Assembly: GCA_900752095.1 (NCBI GenBank)
Contig: CAADUD010000139.1
Span: 1-12,918 of the forward strand
Length of the DNA stretch: 12,918 bases
DNA from: Clostridia bacterium
GTDB lineage: Bacteria; Bacillota; Clostridia; TANB77; CAG-508
Direction of reading: 5' to 3'
Part shown: one piece after another, positions 1-7,351 of the stretch
Layout of the letters: every line of letters starts with the position of its first letter
Position numbering within the stretch: position 1 is the first letter of the stretch
Program-made: the position numbers and the translations under genes
Notes under the pieces: model-generated
What the model was told of the DNA's origin: nothing
Database searches by the model: none
What the model saw: the letters and a program-made list of their open reading frames with translations, nothing else

Positions 1-384
1 AATTTCACTGATAATATTAGAATACAAGTAATTTTGTACCATTAATATATGCAAATTCGGATATTGATTAAAAAAATCTTTAGAAGCCATAAAAGGTTTT
101 TCTACTATGATATTGTTTATGCCTAAAGAAATGCATTGATTTATAATATTATAAAATTCTTCTTTAGGAGTACATATATCAACAATAATATTATTACTAT
201 TTAAGTTGTTTTGAGATAATGTATCTATTATACTTTTATATATCTTTTTAGTTTTTATATTTTTATTACTAGCATTCTCTTTAATATCAGTAAAAAAAAT
301 CTTACCTACATTACTTAACTTGTTATAAGACTTAAAGTGTAAAAAAGCTGCTTTACTTGTTCCTACAATTATTATATCTTTCAT
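1..384 (-). CDS. Gfo/Idh/MocA-family NAD(P)-dependent oxidoreductase, N-terminal part (runs off the left edge)
   Basis: This open frame starts at ATG 384 and gives 128 residues before the window ends without a stop. The start is supported by GAGGG a few bases upstream. The protein opens MKDIIIVGTSKAAF, a Rossmann beta strand with a GxSxxA-type nucleotide-binding turn, and later reads VDICTPKEEF (about residues 60-69) and IIVEKPF (about 84-90). The D-x-C/x-TP and EKP motifs are hallmarks of the Gfo/Idh/MocA family, where the EKP lysine sits in the active site. Such enzymes oxidise or reduce a hydroxyl or keto group of sugars, inositols or related compounds in the cytoplasm. The gene starts 11 nt after the preceding HPr-kinase-like gene, so it belongs to the same operon. 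The substrate-binding C-terminal domain is outside the window. The family call is fairly sure; the substrate is unknown. Confidence 0.85.
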   Translation of the reverse strand, partial: MKDIIIVGTSKAAFLHFKSYNKLSNVGKIFFTDIKENASNKNIKTKKIYKSIIDTLSQNNLNSNNIIVDICTPKEEFYNIINQCISLGINNIIVEKPFMASKDFFNQYPNLHILMVQNYLYSNIISEI

Positions 385-395
385 TTTTCCCTCTT

Positions 396-1154
396 TTACT
401 TTAATTTTTGTATTATTTCATATTTATTGCCTCTTACATTATAAAGTTTTATATCTGATATTTGTGATAAAAAAGTTTTAGTAAATTTTTGTATATCATA
501 TAAATAAACATTATCCGTAAAAATTGGCGCAATGTTTGTCCAATTGCAATAATCTGAAATTTGTTTTATTTTGTAATAAAAATTATTTTGCTCATTTATT
601 GAAGTAGTTCCGTTATCACATAAACCTACTATTCTTATTATTTTATCTATTCTTACTTTTTGTTTAATATCTGTATTATCTAAAAATTTTATATTATCAT
701 TTTCATGATAAAATCTTGAACCCAAAACTTGATTTAATTGCAAATCCTTTATTTCTAGCCATGTTTGGTCGCTAGAATTTATTTTGTAACCATATTTAAG
801 GAATTCATTTGCCAATGTTGTTTTTCCTTGTCCAAAATTTCCTATAATTAATATTCCTTGTTTAGAATTACTTACAACTACAGAGTGCATATATATATTA
901 TTTTCATCATTTATTATGTAAGAAATCACATTATTAATAATAGTATAAATATCTGTTTTTATAATTTTTGAATTTAATACTTTTTCTTGTCCATTTATTT
1001 TAATTTGAACATCATTAGTATTAAACTTTAAATAATTGTCTGTTTTTATCTCATTTTCTTGTTCAAATTGTGAGAATCTTCCATATATTATATCGTCAAA
1101 TTCACTTATTTGATTTTCTACTAATAAAAATAAATTTTTAATTTTATATATCAT
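396..1154 (-). CDS. HPr-kinase-like P-loop protein (small form, 252 residues)
   Basis: The 252-residue product resembles the C-terminal catalytic domain of HPr kinase/phosphorylase. Visible landmarks are MHSVVV at 89-94 (the conserved His before the P-loop strand), a Walker A motif GNFGQGKT at 105-112, and SSDQ at 127-130, where the family has its acidic residue. The N-terminal ~80 residues are not recognisable. The bifunctional enzymes carry a GESGIGKSE-type loop; here the second Ser and the Glu are missing, so this is a divergent member and is unlikely to act on HPr. Relatives in biosynthetic clusters phosphorylate small molecules or peptides. The ATG overlaps the upstream dehydrogenase gene by 11 nt and has a GAGG site within that gene, implying translational coupling. 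It is the second such kinase in the operon. The fold call is good; kinase activity and substrate are inference. Confidence 0.72.
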   Translation of the reverse strand: MIYKIKNLFLLVENQISEFDDIIYGRFSQFEQENEIKTDNYLKFNTNDVQIKINGQEKVLNSKIIKTDIYTIINNVISYIINDENNIYMHSVVVSNSKQGILIIGNFGQGKTTLANEFLKYGYKINSSDQTWLEIKDLQLNQVLGSRFYHENDNIKFLDNTDIKQKVRIDKIIRIVGLCDNGTTSINEQNNFYYKIKQISDYCNWTNIAPIFTDNVYLYDIQKFTKTFLSQISDIKLYNVRGNKYEIIQKLK

Positions 1155-1929
1155 ATTTTATTACCTCAAAAAAGTTATTTTTTCTTTGTAACACATTATT
1201 TACTATATTAGGTTTTTCGTTATATATATTAACAAATTTTTTCAGTTCTTTATTTCTATTTTTCTTTAATAAATCTATAAAACAACTATTTCTATTCTGC
1301 CAAGAATGTCCATTTAATTCATGTCCTCCAAATATATTTATATTCTTTCTATGTATTTCTAAGGGGTCTATTAAATATGTTCCTTCTCTTGGAGTTCCTA
1401 ATAAAAAAATGGATGAGTTTTCAGTTACATTTTCTATTATTTCCTTTATTATATTACTTTTGCCTGTAGCTTCAATATATGTATTATAAGTTGAAAGTGT
1501 AGTAACGACACTTATTTTGGCATTATATATTTGGTTCAATTGCATTATTGCGTCATTTACATATTTTTCATTATTATTTATTAAAATATCTATTTCTTTA
1601 TATCCTAAATCTAATAAATATATTAAAGATGCAAAACCTACATTACCCAATCCACAAATGATTATTCTTTCATTTATAAAATCTTTTTTATTATCCAGTG
1701 TAATTTTGGGTATTATTTCAAATCTTGATAATGTAATATTCTCTATATTATAAATGTCATCAAATTCAAAAGAATCTTTTAATGTTTTGACTTCTTTTTC
1801 ATAATGTTTGGATAATACAAAATATCTTTTTCCTTTTTTTACTTCAGATATCCCCATATATCCTTTACTTCCATATTTTTCAGTTCCTCTTGATATTATT
1901 GTATATTCAATTTTTAATTTTTCTTCCAT
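1144..1929 (-). CDS. Shortened MDR-superfamily (alcohol dehydrogenase-like) NAD(P)-binding protein
   Basis: The product has 261 residues against about 340 for typical zinc-containing medium-chain dehydrogenases. Residues 8-17 (EYTIISRGTE) match the early strand of the GroES-like domain seen in sugar and alcohol dehydrogenases, but most of that domain, including the catalytic Cys/His zinc ligands and the four-Cys structural zinc loop, is missing. The Rossmann domain is intact: GLGNVG at 93-98, and YIEATG at 150-155 followed by IFLLGTPREG, the usual ...vieatG...v.l.G.p pattern. It may oxidise without zinc or serve as a cofactor-binding partner. It begins 8 nt after the adenosylhomocysteinase-like gene (site AGAGGT) and overlaps the next gene by 11 nt. 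Fused MDR plus Gfo/Idh bi-domain oxidoreductases exist in polysaccharide clusters, so this gene and the Gfo/Idh gene at the left edge may be a split equivalent; that is inference. Confidence 0.75.
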   Translation of the reverse strand: MEEKLKIEYTIISRGTEKYGSKGYMGISEVKKGKRYFVLSKHYEKEVKTLKDSFEFDDIYNIENITLSRFEIIPKITLDNKKDFINERIIICGLGNVGFASLIYLLDLGYKEIDILINNNEKYVNDAIMQLNQIYNAKISVVTTLSTYNTYIEATGKSNIIKEIIENVTENSSIFLLGTPREGTYLIDPLEIHRKNINIFGGHELNGHSWQNRNSCFIDLLKKNRNKELKKFVNIYNEKPNIVNNVLQRKNNFFEVIKYDI

Positions 1930-1937
1930 ATATACCT

Positions 1938-3380
1938 CTATTTTTTTGCTAAATATAAATCATAATATAATTCTAATATTTTTGAGTCTTCTATCCATTT
2001 GTTTACAATATCTAATTGAAGTTTTTTGTTTAATATTTTTTCTTCTTGAATTGCCATATTAGCTGTTACTAAAGTTCCTGCTTTAAATATATCTATTGCT
2101 CTATTAGGTATTGACTCTGAATCAAACAAATTAACTGATCTTCCATTTCCTAATACAGTTATTTTTTTGCCGTTAATTTCATATTGAGTCCCATATTTAG
2201 GAATAAATTTATATTTAACTCCTTCTTTTTCAAATTCCTTAAAAATAGATAAGTCAGCAGTAGCTCCAGCTGTTACATAGCATTCATCTTCAAGCATCAT
2301 TACAACTTCTTTACTAATACTTTGCTCTCCACTTGCTCCAATTATAATAAATGGTTTTTCATACTTCATCGCTTCTTCTAATGTTTTGTATGTTATAAAC
2401 CCTTCTTCTGCTGCCTGTATTAATTTCATAATATCAGGATCAACAATAGATACTCTAACTCCATATTGCCTAAATCTTTTTGCTAAAGTTTCTCCTAAAT
2501 CTCCATAGCCTAATTGTATTAATGTTCTTCCAGCTAACTTTTCATCTCCTAATAATTCTATTGTTCTTGTAAAAATTGTATTAGAAATTTCCTTATATGT
2601 AATAAATTTTTTTAAGTTTGTCTTTGCCACATTTAATACTGGATATGGCAATTCTTCTATATCTAACTTTTTGATTCTCCTTAAGCCCATTTCTGTTAAT
2701 TCTACTATTGCTTTAACATTGTCATATTTTCTATTTATAAGGATTTTAGATATAATTGCTCCATCATCTAATATTAAAACTTTTTTATCTTTTCTATCTG
2801 TTATAAACTTATCAATTATTTCTGTTCCTCTTTCTAATAATTTTTTCTCCTCTAATGAATTATTATCTAGCAATTCAACTTGAAACCCTAATTTCTTAAA
2901 AGTAGCTGTTATTTCTTTTCTATGTTTTGTACTATCACCTTTATCCATGACTAAAATATCACTTGCTTTTACTCCCATTCTCATAAAAGAAGTAAGTAAT
3001 CCTATATTATCTTCTAAAAAATGATCTCTCCAAATTACTGCTACATCTTTTAAATCTTTATTTCTTTTTGAAGAATACTCTTTTAATATTGGCATTTTAT
3101 GAATTATTGCTTCTAATTCATTATCTGTATATGCTGTACAAATTTCTATTAGATGATTTTTTATATCTTCTCTACATTCAGATAAATCTAATTCAATCTC
3201 ATTATCAACAAAAAAAGGTTTTGAAAAACTCCTTAAATCAATATCAATTTCCTTATATTTTACTTTCTGATTTTCAATAATTAGTTCATGTTTCATACTA
3301 TATAATTCAACATTATTCGTAATTCTTTTTTTTATATCTTTTATCAAATTTTCTAATACATCATAATATACCACTTTCAT
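1938..3380 (-). CDS. Adenosylhomocysteinase-fold NAD-dependent enzyme with altered catalytic residues
   Basis: The 480-residue product follows S-adenosylhomocysteine hydrolase (AHCY) from end to end. It keeps H120 in a segment like AHCY H55, S-T-x-H at 150-153, DDGAIIS at 205-211 (AHCY DDGGDLT), E227 near AHCY E156, the NAD loop GYGDLG at 291-296, VDPD at 313-316, QAAEEGF at 322-328 and GNGRSVNL at 411-418. By ungapped hand alignment to human AHCY, catalytic Lys186 is kept (K257), but Asp190 becomes Thr261 and Asn181 becomes Ala252; the GHFD motif is GATAD, and the GHPSFVMSNSF segment is absent. NAD-dependent redox chemistry is therefore likely, but the substrate is probably not adenosylhomocysteine. 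Its GGAGG site lies in the last codons of the upstream isomerase gene, with one base between stop and start, so the two are translationally coupled. It may act on a nucleoside- or sugar-like intermediate (inference). Confidence 0.8.
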   Translation of the reverse strand: MKVVYYDVLENLIKDIKKRITNNVELYSMKHELIIENQKVKYKEIDIDLRSFSKPFFVDNEIELDLSECREDIKNHLIEICTAYTDNELEAIIHKMPILKEYSSKRNKDLKDVAVIWRDHFLEDNIGLLTSFMRMGVKASDILVMDKGDSTKHRKEITATFKKLGFQVELLDNNSLEEKKLLERGTEIIDKFITDRKDKKVLILDDGAIISKILINRKYDNVKAIVELTEMGLRRIKKLDIEELPYPVLNVAKTNLKKFITYKEISNTIFTRTIELLGDEKLAGRTLIQLGYGDLGETLAKRFRQYGVRVSIVDPDIMKLIQAAEEGFITYKTLEEAMKYEKPFIIIGASGEQSISKEVVMMLEDECYVTAGATADLSIFKEFEKEGVKYKFIPKYGTQYEINGKKITVLGNGRSVNLFDSESIPNRAIDIFKAGTLVTANMAIQEEKILNKKLQLDIVNKWIEDSKILELYYDLYLAKK

Positions 3381-3381
3381 T

Positions 3382-4164
3382 TCATTCCTCCATATTATAT
3401 ATATTCATAAGACTCTTATATGATTTTACAAATATATCTTTTTTACTTTCATTTTTATTATATTTAGGTAGCATCGTTTCTAAAGATATTACTCCATCAT
3501 ATTTATCTTTATTTAAACTTTTAAATAATTTTGTTATTGGAATAGTTCCTTCTCCAAAATAAACATATTCTTGAGTTTTTTTGTTATAATCTCGTATATG
3601 TATATATTTAATATTATCTTTATTTTTTTCATATTCATTTAAAACATCATACCCTCTTGAATATACATTTTCTATATCATATAGTATATATACATCTTTT
3701 TCATTATCTATTAGTTCATTACATGTACTTATATCCTCTGCATATGTGTCTTTCTCATTTTCAATTAATAAATTTAATTTATTTTTAGTTGTTATATTTG
3801 ACATTTCTCTTATAACTTCTTTTATACTTTTTGAATTAAGTATCCTTCCAACATCTGAAAAAATTCTTAAATATTTTGCTTCAAATATATTAGCTATTTT
3901 TATATATTTATCTAATAATTTTACATTTTCATCATAATTAAAAGAGTTCTTTTTCTTTCCTATTGGAGTATCTATTGTAATTACTTTTATTTCATTTTTT
4001 TCAAATTCTTTTTTAATCTGTTTAATCTGTTCTTCTGAGTATTCCCATATATAAATATCGTTAATTTTTCTAATTTCAATATATTTCATATTAACTTCTT
4101 TTAATGCTTCAATTTGATCTTCTAATGTTGTTCCTATTTCATCTCCAATGGTAGTTATTATCAT
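3382..4164 (-). CDS. Sugar phosphate isomerase/epimerase-like TIM barrel (xylose isomerase-like, AP endonuclease 2 family)
   Basis: A start at 4164 (MIITTIGDEIG, 260 residues) is preferred over the in-frame ATG at 4194, because AGGAGG lies just before 4164 and would fall inside the longer reading. The protein has the alternating barrel pattern of IolE/xylose-isomerase-like enzymes. The four usual metal ligands are visible: E135 (LLIENE), D163 (LYDIEN), H189 (YIHIRD) and E229 (SLET), with the family's GEGTIP turn at 204-209. These enzymes use a divalent metal to move a carbonyl group or invert a hydroxyl-bearing carbon on sugars, sugar phosphates or inositol derivatives in the cytoplasm. With the start chosen, 13 nt separate it from the HPr-kinase-like gene before it, and 1 nt from the gene after it. 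The ligands look intact, so an active enzyme is likely; the substrate is unknown. Confidence 0.85.
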   Translation of the reverse strand: MIITTIGDEIGTTLEDQIEALKEVNMKYIEIRKINDIYIWEYSEEQIKQIKKEFEKNEIKVITIDTPIGKKKNSFNYDENVKLLDKYIKIANIFEAKYLRIFSDVGRILNSKSIKEVIREMSNITTKNKLNLLIENEKDTYAEDISTCNELIDNEKDVYILYDIENVYSRGYDVLNEYEKNKDNIKYIHIRDYNKKTQEYVYFGEGTIPITKLFKSLNKDKYDGVISLETMLPKYNKNESKKDIFVKSYKSLMNIYNMEE

Positions 4165-4177
4165 ATTTCCTCCTATT

Positions 4178-5155
4178 TTATAATTCTCTTTCATTCTCTC
4201 TTTCTTTGAAAAGTTGTATTATATCTCCAGTTAATACTTTTCCTTGTATATCTTGTGATATTTCTTCATATTCATAAATGGGTTCTTTTTTCCCTAAACC
4301 AAATACATCTCCCCATCTCCACCATTTTTCTTTTCCAAATATTTCTAGTCTTTCTTTTAATTCCTCAGGCTTTATCGTTTTTAATGCTGCTTTAGTATTT
4401 GGATCTAAATCAACATTTATTATTTGTTCTAATGGTTCTTCCCATATCCACTGTGTAGAGAATTCTTCGCAAAAGTCTGCAGGTAGATATTTTATCTTTC
4501 CTTTATTTGGTATGTTTTGTTTCGGTACTCTTTTAGTTAAATCAAAAAATGACTGGTCTATTGTAGCTGTCCATGGCCATCCTATTACTTTCCAACCATT
4601 ATCACCTTTTCTAACTACTGCAACATCTCCTGACATAGGTCTGGCATTGTCATATATTATGCTAGAGAAAAAAGATGTACTTTTTCCTTTATTTTTACCT
4701 CCAAAAAATATATGTCCTTTTCCATCTTTTGAAACTACAGAAGCATGTATTGGCATATATCCTTTAGATAAAGCTTCTTTTGTTAATATTTCTCGACTTA
4801 TGCCTACTATTTGGTTCGGTAGTTCTCCTTCGTGAAACATTACTTGAAAATTATTTCCTTTTTTAATAACTATATGAGAACCTCCTCTTTCTTCTGGAGG
4901 AGAATATGCTAAATTATATTCTCCATTTTTCCATGAATAATAATGTGGACCTGCAAAACATCTTTGAAAGCTTGCATCCTGTGGTATTTTTAAGTCCGTT
5001 GGTAATATTCTAGTGTTTAATTTTATTGTATAATTCTCTTTTGCCTTTTTATTTTCTAATCCAGGATAATATTTTTTTACTAATTCTATTAATTCTGGAG
5101 TTCCTATAAATTTAATAGTTGCAATATCTAAAAATTTTATTATTACTTCTTCCAT
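4178..5155 (-). CDS. HPr-kinase-like P-loop protein (large form, about 325 residues)
   Basis: I place the start at ATG 5155, because AAAGGA lies 7 nt upstream; the in-frame ATG at 5170 has no ribosome site. The longer reading, with five extra residues, is numbered here. After an unrecognised N-terminal ~130 residues the protein reads MPIHASVV (139-146), then Walker A GGKNKGKST (157-165) and SGDVAVV (180-186), in the order seen in HPr kinase-like proteins (His, P-loop, acidic residue). A Trp-rich stretch around GWPW (197-200) and KWWRWGD near the C-terminus are distinctive. Like the other copy in this operon it lacks the GESGIGKSE loop of true HPr kinases. The two copies differ in length and flanking sequence, so they are not a recent duplication. 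Likely a small-molecule or protein kinase; the substrate is unknown. It follows a 74-nt gap with a hairpin, the largest gap in the operon. Confidence 0.75.
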   Translation of the reverse strand: MEEVIIKFLDIATIKFIGTPELIELVKKYYPGLENKKAKENYTIKLNTRILPTDLKIPQDASFQRCFAGPHYYSWKNGEYNLAYSPPEERGGSHIVIKKGNNFQVMFHEGELPNQIVGISREILTKEALSKGYMPIHASVVSKDGKGHIFFGGKNKGKSTSFFSSIIYDNARPMSGDVAVVRKGDNGWKVIGWPWTATIDQSFFDLTKRVPKQNIPNKGKIKYLPADFCEEFSTQWIWEEPLEQIINVDLDPNTKAALKTIKPEELKERLEIFGKEKWWRWGDVFGLGKKEPIYEYEEISQDIQGKVLTGDIIQLFKERENEREL

Positions 5156-5184
5156 ATTTATTCCTTTCAAAAAGTTTTTTAACC

Positions 5185-5222
5185 AAAAGAGAAGAGAAGA
5201 CCTATATCAATTCTTCTCTTTT
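5185..5222 (-). terminator. Intergenic hairpin between the Nudix and HPr-kinase-like genes (possible partial terminator)
   Basis: AAAAGAGAAGA (5185-5195) is an exact inverted repeat of TCTTCTCTTTT (5212-5222), an 11-bp stem with a 16-nt loop, starting 7 nt after the Nudix stop codon. On the minus strand the stem ends in CTCTTTTGGTT, a short interrupted U run, so termination would be weak. It could let the first three genes be expressed more strongly than the rest, or act as an RNA processing or stability element. Confidence 0.45.
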
Positions 5223-5229
5223 GTAAACA

Positions 5230-5733
5230 TTATCTTTCAATATCTTCTTTTTTTCTAATTCTTTCATCTTTAATAATATGAACAATTTCTTGTGGCATAT
5301 TTTGCAATATCGGTATCATATAATTTGGTTTAAAAGTTATTTGACTTAATAATTCCTTATCAATCCATTTATATCTATATTTTTCGCCTTCAATTCCTGC
5401 AAATTCACCTTGCATTTTTAATAATTGAGAATTTTCTGGAAGTCTTAATAAATAATTAAATCCTAATTCATGATATGTTTTGTCTTTCATATCAAAAAAA
5501 CTTTCTGTTATTGAGACTAATCTATCTATCTCGCTTGTAACACCTAATTCTTCTTGTATTTCTCTTAATATTGCACTTTCTGTATCCTCTAACATTTCCA
5601 CTCTTCCTCCTGGTAATAACCAGAAGTTAAAATTTGAAAGTCTATGTATTAGAACTTTTTTTCTGTCAGGACTTTCTAATATTCCTCCTACTCTAAAATT
5701 AAATTTCTTTTCCTTTTGTTCGTAAGAAATCAT
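5230..5733 (-). CDS. Nudix hydrolase (ADP-ribose/nucleotide-type)
   Basis: The 167-residue product has a complete Nudix box at residues 43-65: G43, E49, then R57-E58-x-x-E61-E62-x-G64, matching GX5EX7REUXEEXGU. The sequence WLLPGGR just before it is typical of soluble nucleotide-type Nudix enzymes that hydrolyse X-linked nucleoside diphosphates (ADP-ribose, dNTP, nucleotide sugars) with Mg2+. The start is supported by a GGGGG-rich site. It follows the APH-like kinase by 29 nt and precedes the 74-nt hairpin gap. All Mg-binding glutamates are in place, so catalysis is likely. The sequence resembles generic 'NUDIX domain-containing' proteins with no fixed substrate. With a second Nudix at the operon head, removal of a nucleotide or pyrophosphate group from a pathway product is plausible. 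Confidence 0.9.
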   Translation of the reverse strand: MISYEQKEKKFNFRVGGILESPDRKKVLIHRLSNFNFWLLPGGRVEMLEDTESAILREIQEELGVTSEIDRLVSITESFFDMKDKTYHELGFNYLLRLPENSQLLKMQGEFAGIEGEKYRYKWIDKELLSQITFKPNYMIPILQNMPQEIVHIIKDERIRKKEDIER

Positions 5734-5762
5734 TTTATTTTTCCCCCTTTCTTTATATAAAA

Positions 5763-6824
5763 TTATCTTTCTTCTAATATCATTTGTCTGTGTGGTACAT
5801 TTTCTAAAAGACTTTCACTTATTTTATCTAAATTAGCATATAAACTTCTACATAAGTTAGTTCTAAACAAGGCAAATTTTAATAAATCTTTTTGGCTACA
5901 ATCTTTATTATACTCCCTATATCCAAATGTGCTTCCTATTAGTTGCATTAAGTAAATATGTGGGGCAAATTTCAAATCATATTCATTTAATTCTACATAT
6001 TTAGAGACTTCTTTAAAATATTGAATAAGATTATCTATATCTATTTTTCCACCTTCTGCATTTTTATCTACATAACTATACGATCTAACTATTTCCCATA
6101 CTATTGGCATCTTCTTTGCTGTTTCAAAGTCTATTACTGTAGCTGATTTACCTTCATTATAAATTAACTGCTGAATACTATAATCTCCATGTGTATTCAT
6201 TATGCTTAATCTTCTAATTATTTCAAAATCAAATTGGTCAATTAGAGCATTCGCTATTAATATTTTATCATCAAAATCTGTAATAAATTGTTCTTTATAT
6301 TTATTATCTCCTTTAATGTTCTTTTTTTCTTCTTCTAATTTTTGAACTCCTATTTGTACACTCTTTTTAGAGAACCATTTATCTATAATGCCTTCTTCTT
6401 CTAATCCTTCATATCCTATTAATTCTCTTATTAATTTTCCTAAAATAGTTGCTGATTCCATCATTTGCTCATAATTTCCTGTATTGTTTTCAACAGTATA
6501 TCCCTCTATAAATTGTTGTAAAATCACTACTTTCCCATTAAAAATAAAATAATATCTTCCATCATTTAACTGAATATACTGTGGTACTTGAAGTTTTCCT
6601 TTTTGTAAATATTTAATTAAACGAACTTCTTTTTCTACTAAAGATACGGGTTTATTTGAATTAAACTCTTTTAATATATACCTTTTACCATTTACATTAA
6701 TTTCAAATAAATTTGAAGAACCTCTGTTCAACTTAGTTATTTCTACATTTCCTTCTATATTATATTGAGTTCTTAATAAAGTAATTATCTCATTTTTTGT
6801 TAATACTGATTTCTCTACAGACAT
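5763..6824 (-). CDS. APH/CotS-family small-molecule phosphotransferase
   Basis: The 353-residue product has the aminoglycoside/homoserine kinase fold. Residues 33-41 (NRGSSNLFE) form the glycine loop, Lys52 in YILKEF is the ATP-binding lysine, MNTHGDYSIQQL (209-220) carries the catalytic loop with D214, and VIDFETA (230-236) supplies the Mg-binding D232. These enzymes move the gamma phosphate of ATP to a hydroxyl on antibiotics, sugars, homoserine, choline or similar compounds. The sequence looks closest to the CotS/thiamine-choline kinase-like branch, so I do not call it an antibiotic resistance enzyme. An AAGGAG site lies 10 nt before the start, and 17 nt separate it from the upstream Nudix gene. 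All key residues are present. A role in priming the pathway substrate, or phosphorylating the product, is inference. Confidence 0.85.
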   Translation of the reverse strand: MSVEKSVLTKNEIITLLRTQYNIEGNVEITKLNRGSSNLFEINVNGKRYILKEFNSNKPVSLVEKEVRLIKYLQKGKLQVPQYIQLNDGRYYFIFNGKVVILQQFIEGYTVENNTGNYEQMMESATILGKLIRELIGYEGLEEEGIIDKWFSKKSVQIGVQKLEEEKKNIKGDNKYKEQFITDFDDKILIANALIDQFDFEIIRRLSIMNTHGDYSIQQLIYNEGKSATVIDFETAKKMPIVWEIVRSYSYVDKNAEGGKIDIDNLIQYFKEVSKYVELNEYDLKFAPHIYLMQLIGSTFGYREYNKDCSQKDLLKFALFRTNLCRSLYANLDKISESLLENVPHRQMILEER

Positions 6825-6841
6825 TTACAATATACTCCTTA

Positions 6842-7351
6842 TTATAATTCTAAACATTTTTTATAATCTTCTTTATCAAAATCTATCGTTGGAATAATTT
6901 CTTCGTTATCAATCATTTTTTCAAATTCATCTATAGTAACCCATTTAGAATCAACTACTTCTCCATCTGTATAACTTAAATCCTTTATTTCTAAATCTTT
7001 TCTAAATAACCATATATCTTTAAAATCTTTTGCATTATCATCTCTTAAAGTTTTGTAAAAAACAGCATCTGACTCATTAAATATAACTCCTAGTTCTTCT
7101 CTTATTTCTCTTAACATTGATTGTAAGCTGTTTTCACCTTTTATGCAAGAACCAGCCGTACTTTCCCACATATTTGGATATTTATTCTTAAATTTTGATC
7201 GTTTATTTAATAATATTTCTCCTTTAGAGTTTATTATAATAGCCTCTACTACTAAATGATATTCCCCTTCTTTTAATCTTTCCTCACTATGTCTATCAAT
7301 TACTTTTCCTGTGAATTTTTTATTAATATCATATACATCCCATAATTCCAT
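6842..7351 (-). CDS. Nudix hydrolase, IPP isomerase/YfcD-like
   Basis: This is the first gene of the long operon. The 169-residue product starts MELWDVYDINKKFTGKV and continues to GEYHLVVEA, the N-terminal pattern shared by isopentenyl diphosphate isomerase-like and YfcD-like Nudix proteins. A full Nudix box runs from 67 to 89: G67, E73, R81-E82, E85-E86, G88. True type 1 IPP isomerases carry a catalytic Cys in a TNTCCSHP segment; here the corresponding region reads WESTAGSC, so this is more likely a hydrolase of a nucleoside or sugar diphosphate than an isoprenoid enzyme. A GAGGT site precedes the ATG. Upstream lie a promoter at 7547-7575 and a leader of about 190 nt. The start is firm and the family call strong; the substrate is unknown. 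Confidence 0.9.
   Translation of the reverse strand: MELWDVYDINKKFTGKVIDRHSEERLKEGEYHLVVEAIIINSKGEILLNKRSKFKNKYPNMWESTAGSCIKGENSLQSMLREIREELGVIFNESDAVFYKTLRDDNAKDFKDIWLFRKDLEIKDLSYTDGEVVDSKWVTIDEFEKMIDNEEIIPTIDFDKEDYKKCLEL

Noticed and set aside
1938..3380. Housekeeping S-adenosylhomocysteine hydrolase
   Set aside because: Key residues equivalent to Asp190 and Asn181, the GHFD motif and the GHPSFVMSNSF segment are changed or missing.
4278..4835. 185-codon plus-strand frame opposite the large HPr-kinase-like gene
   Set aside because: It lies wholly antisense to a gene with clear P-loop motifs and has low-complexity Ser/Phe/Pro content typical of an antisense shadow.
5763..6824. Aminoglycoside resistance kinase
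   Set aside because: The fold and catalytic residues fit, but the sequence resembles the general CotS/choline kinase-like branch and sits in a biosynthetic-type operon, so resistance is not supported.
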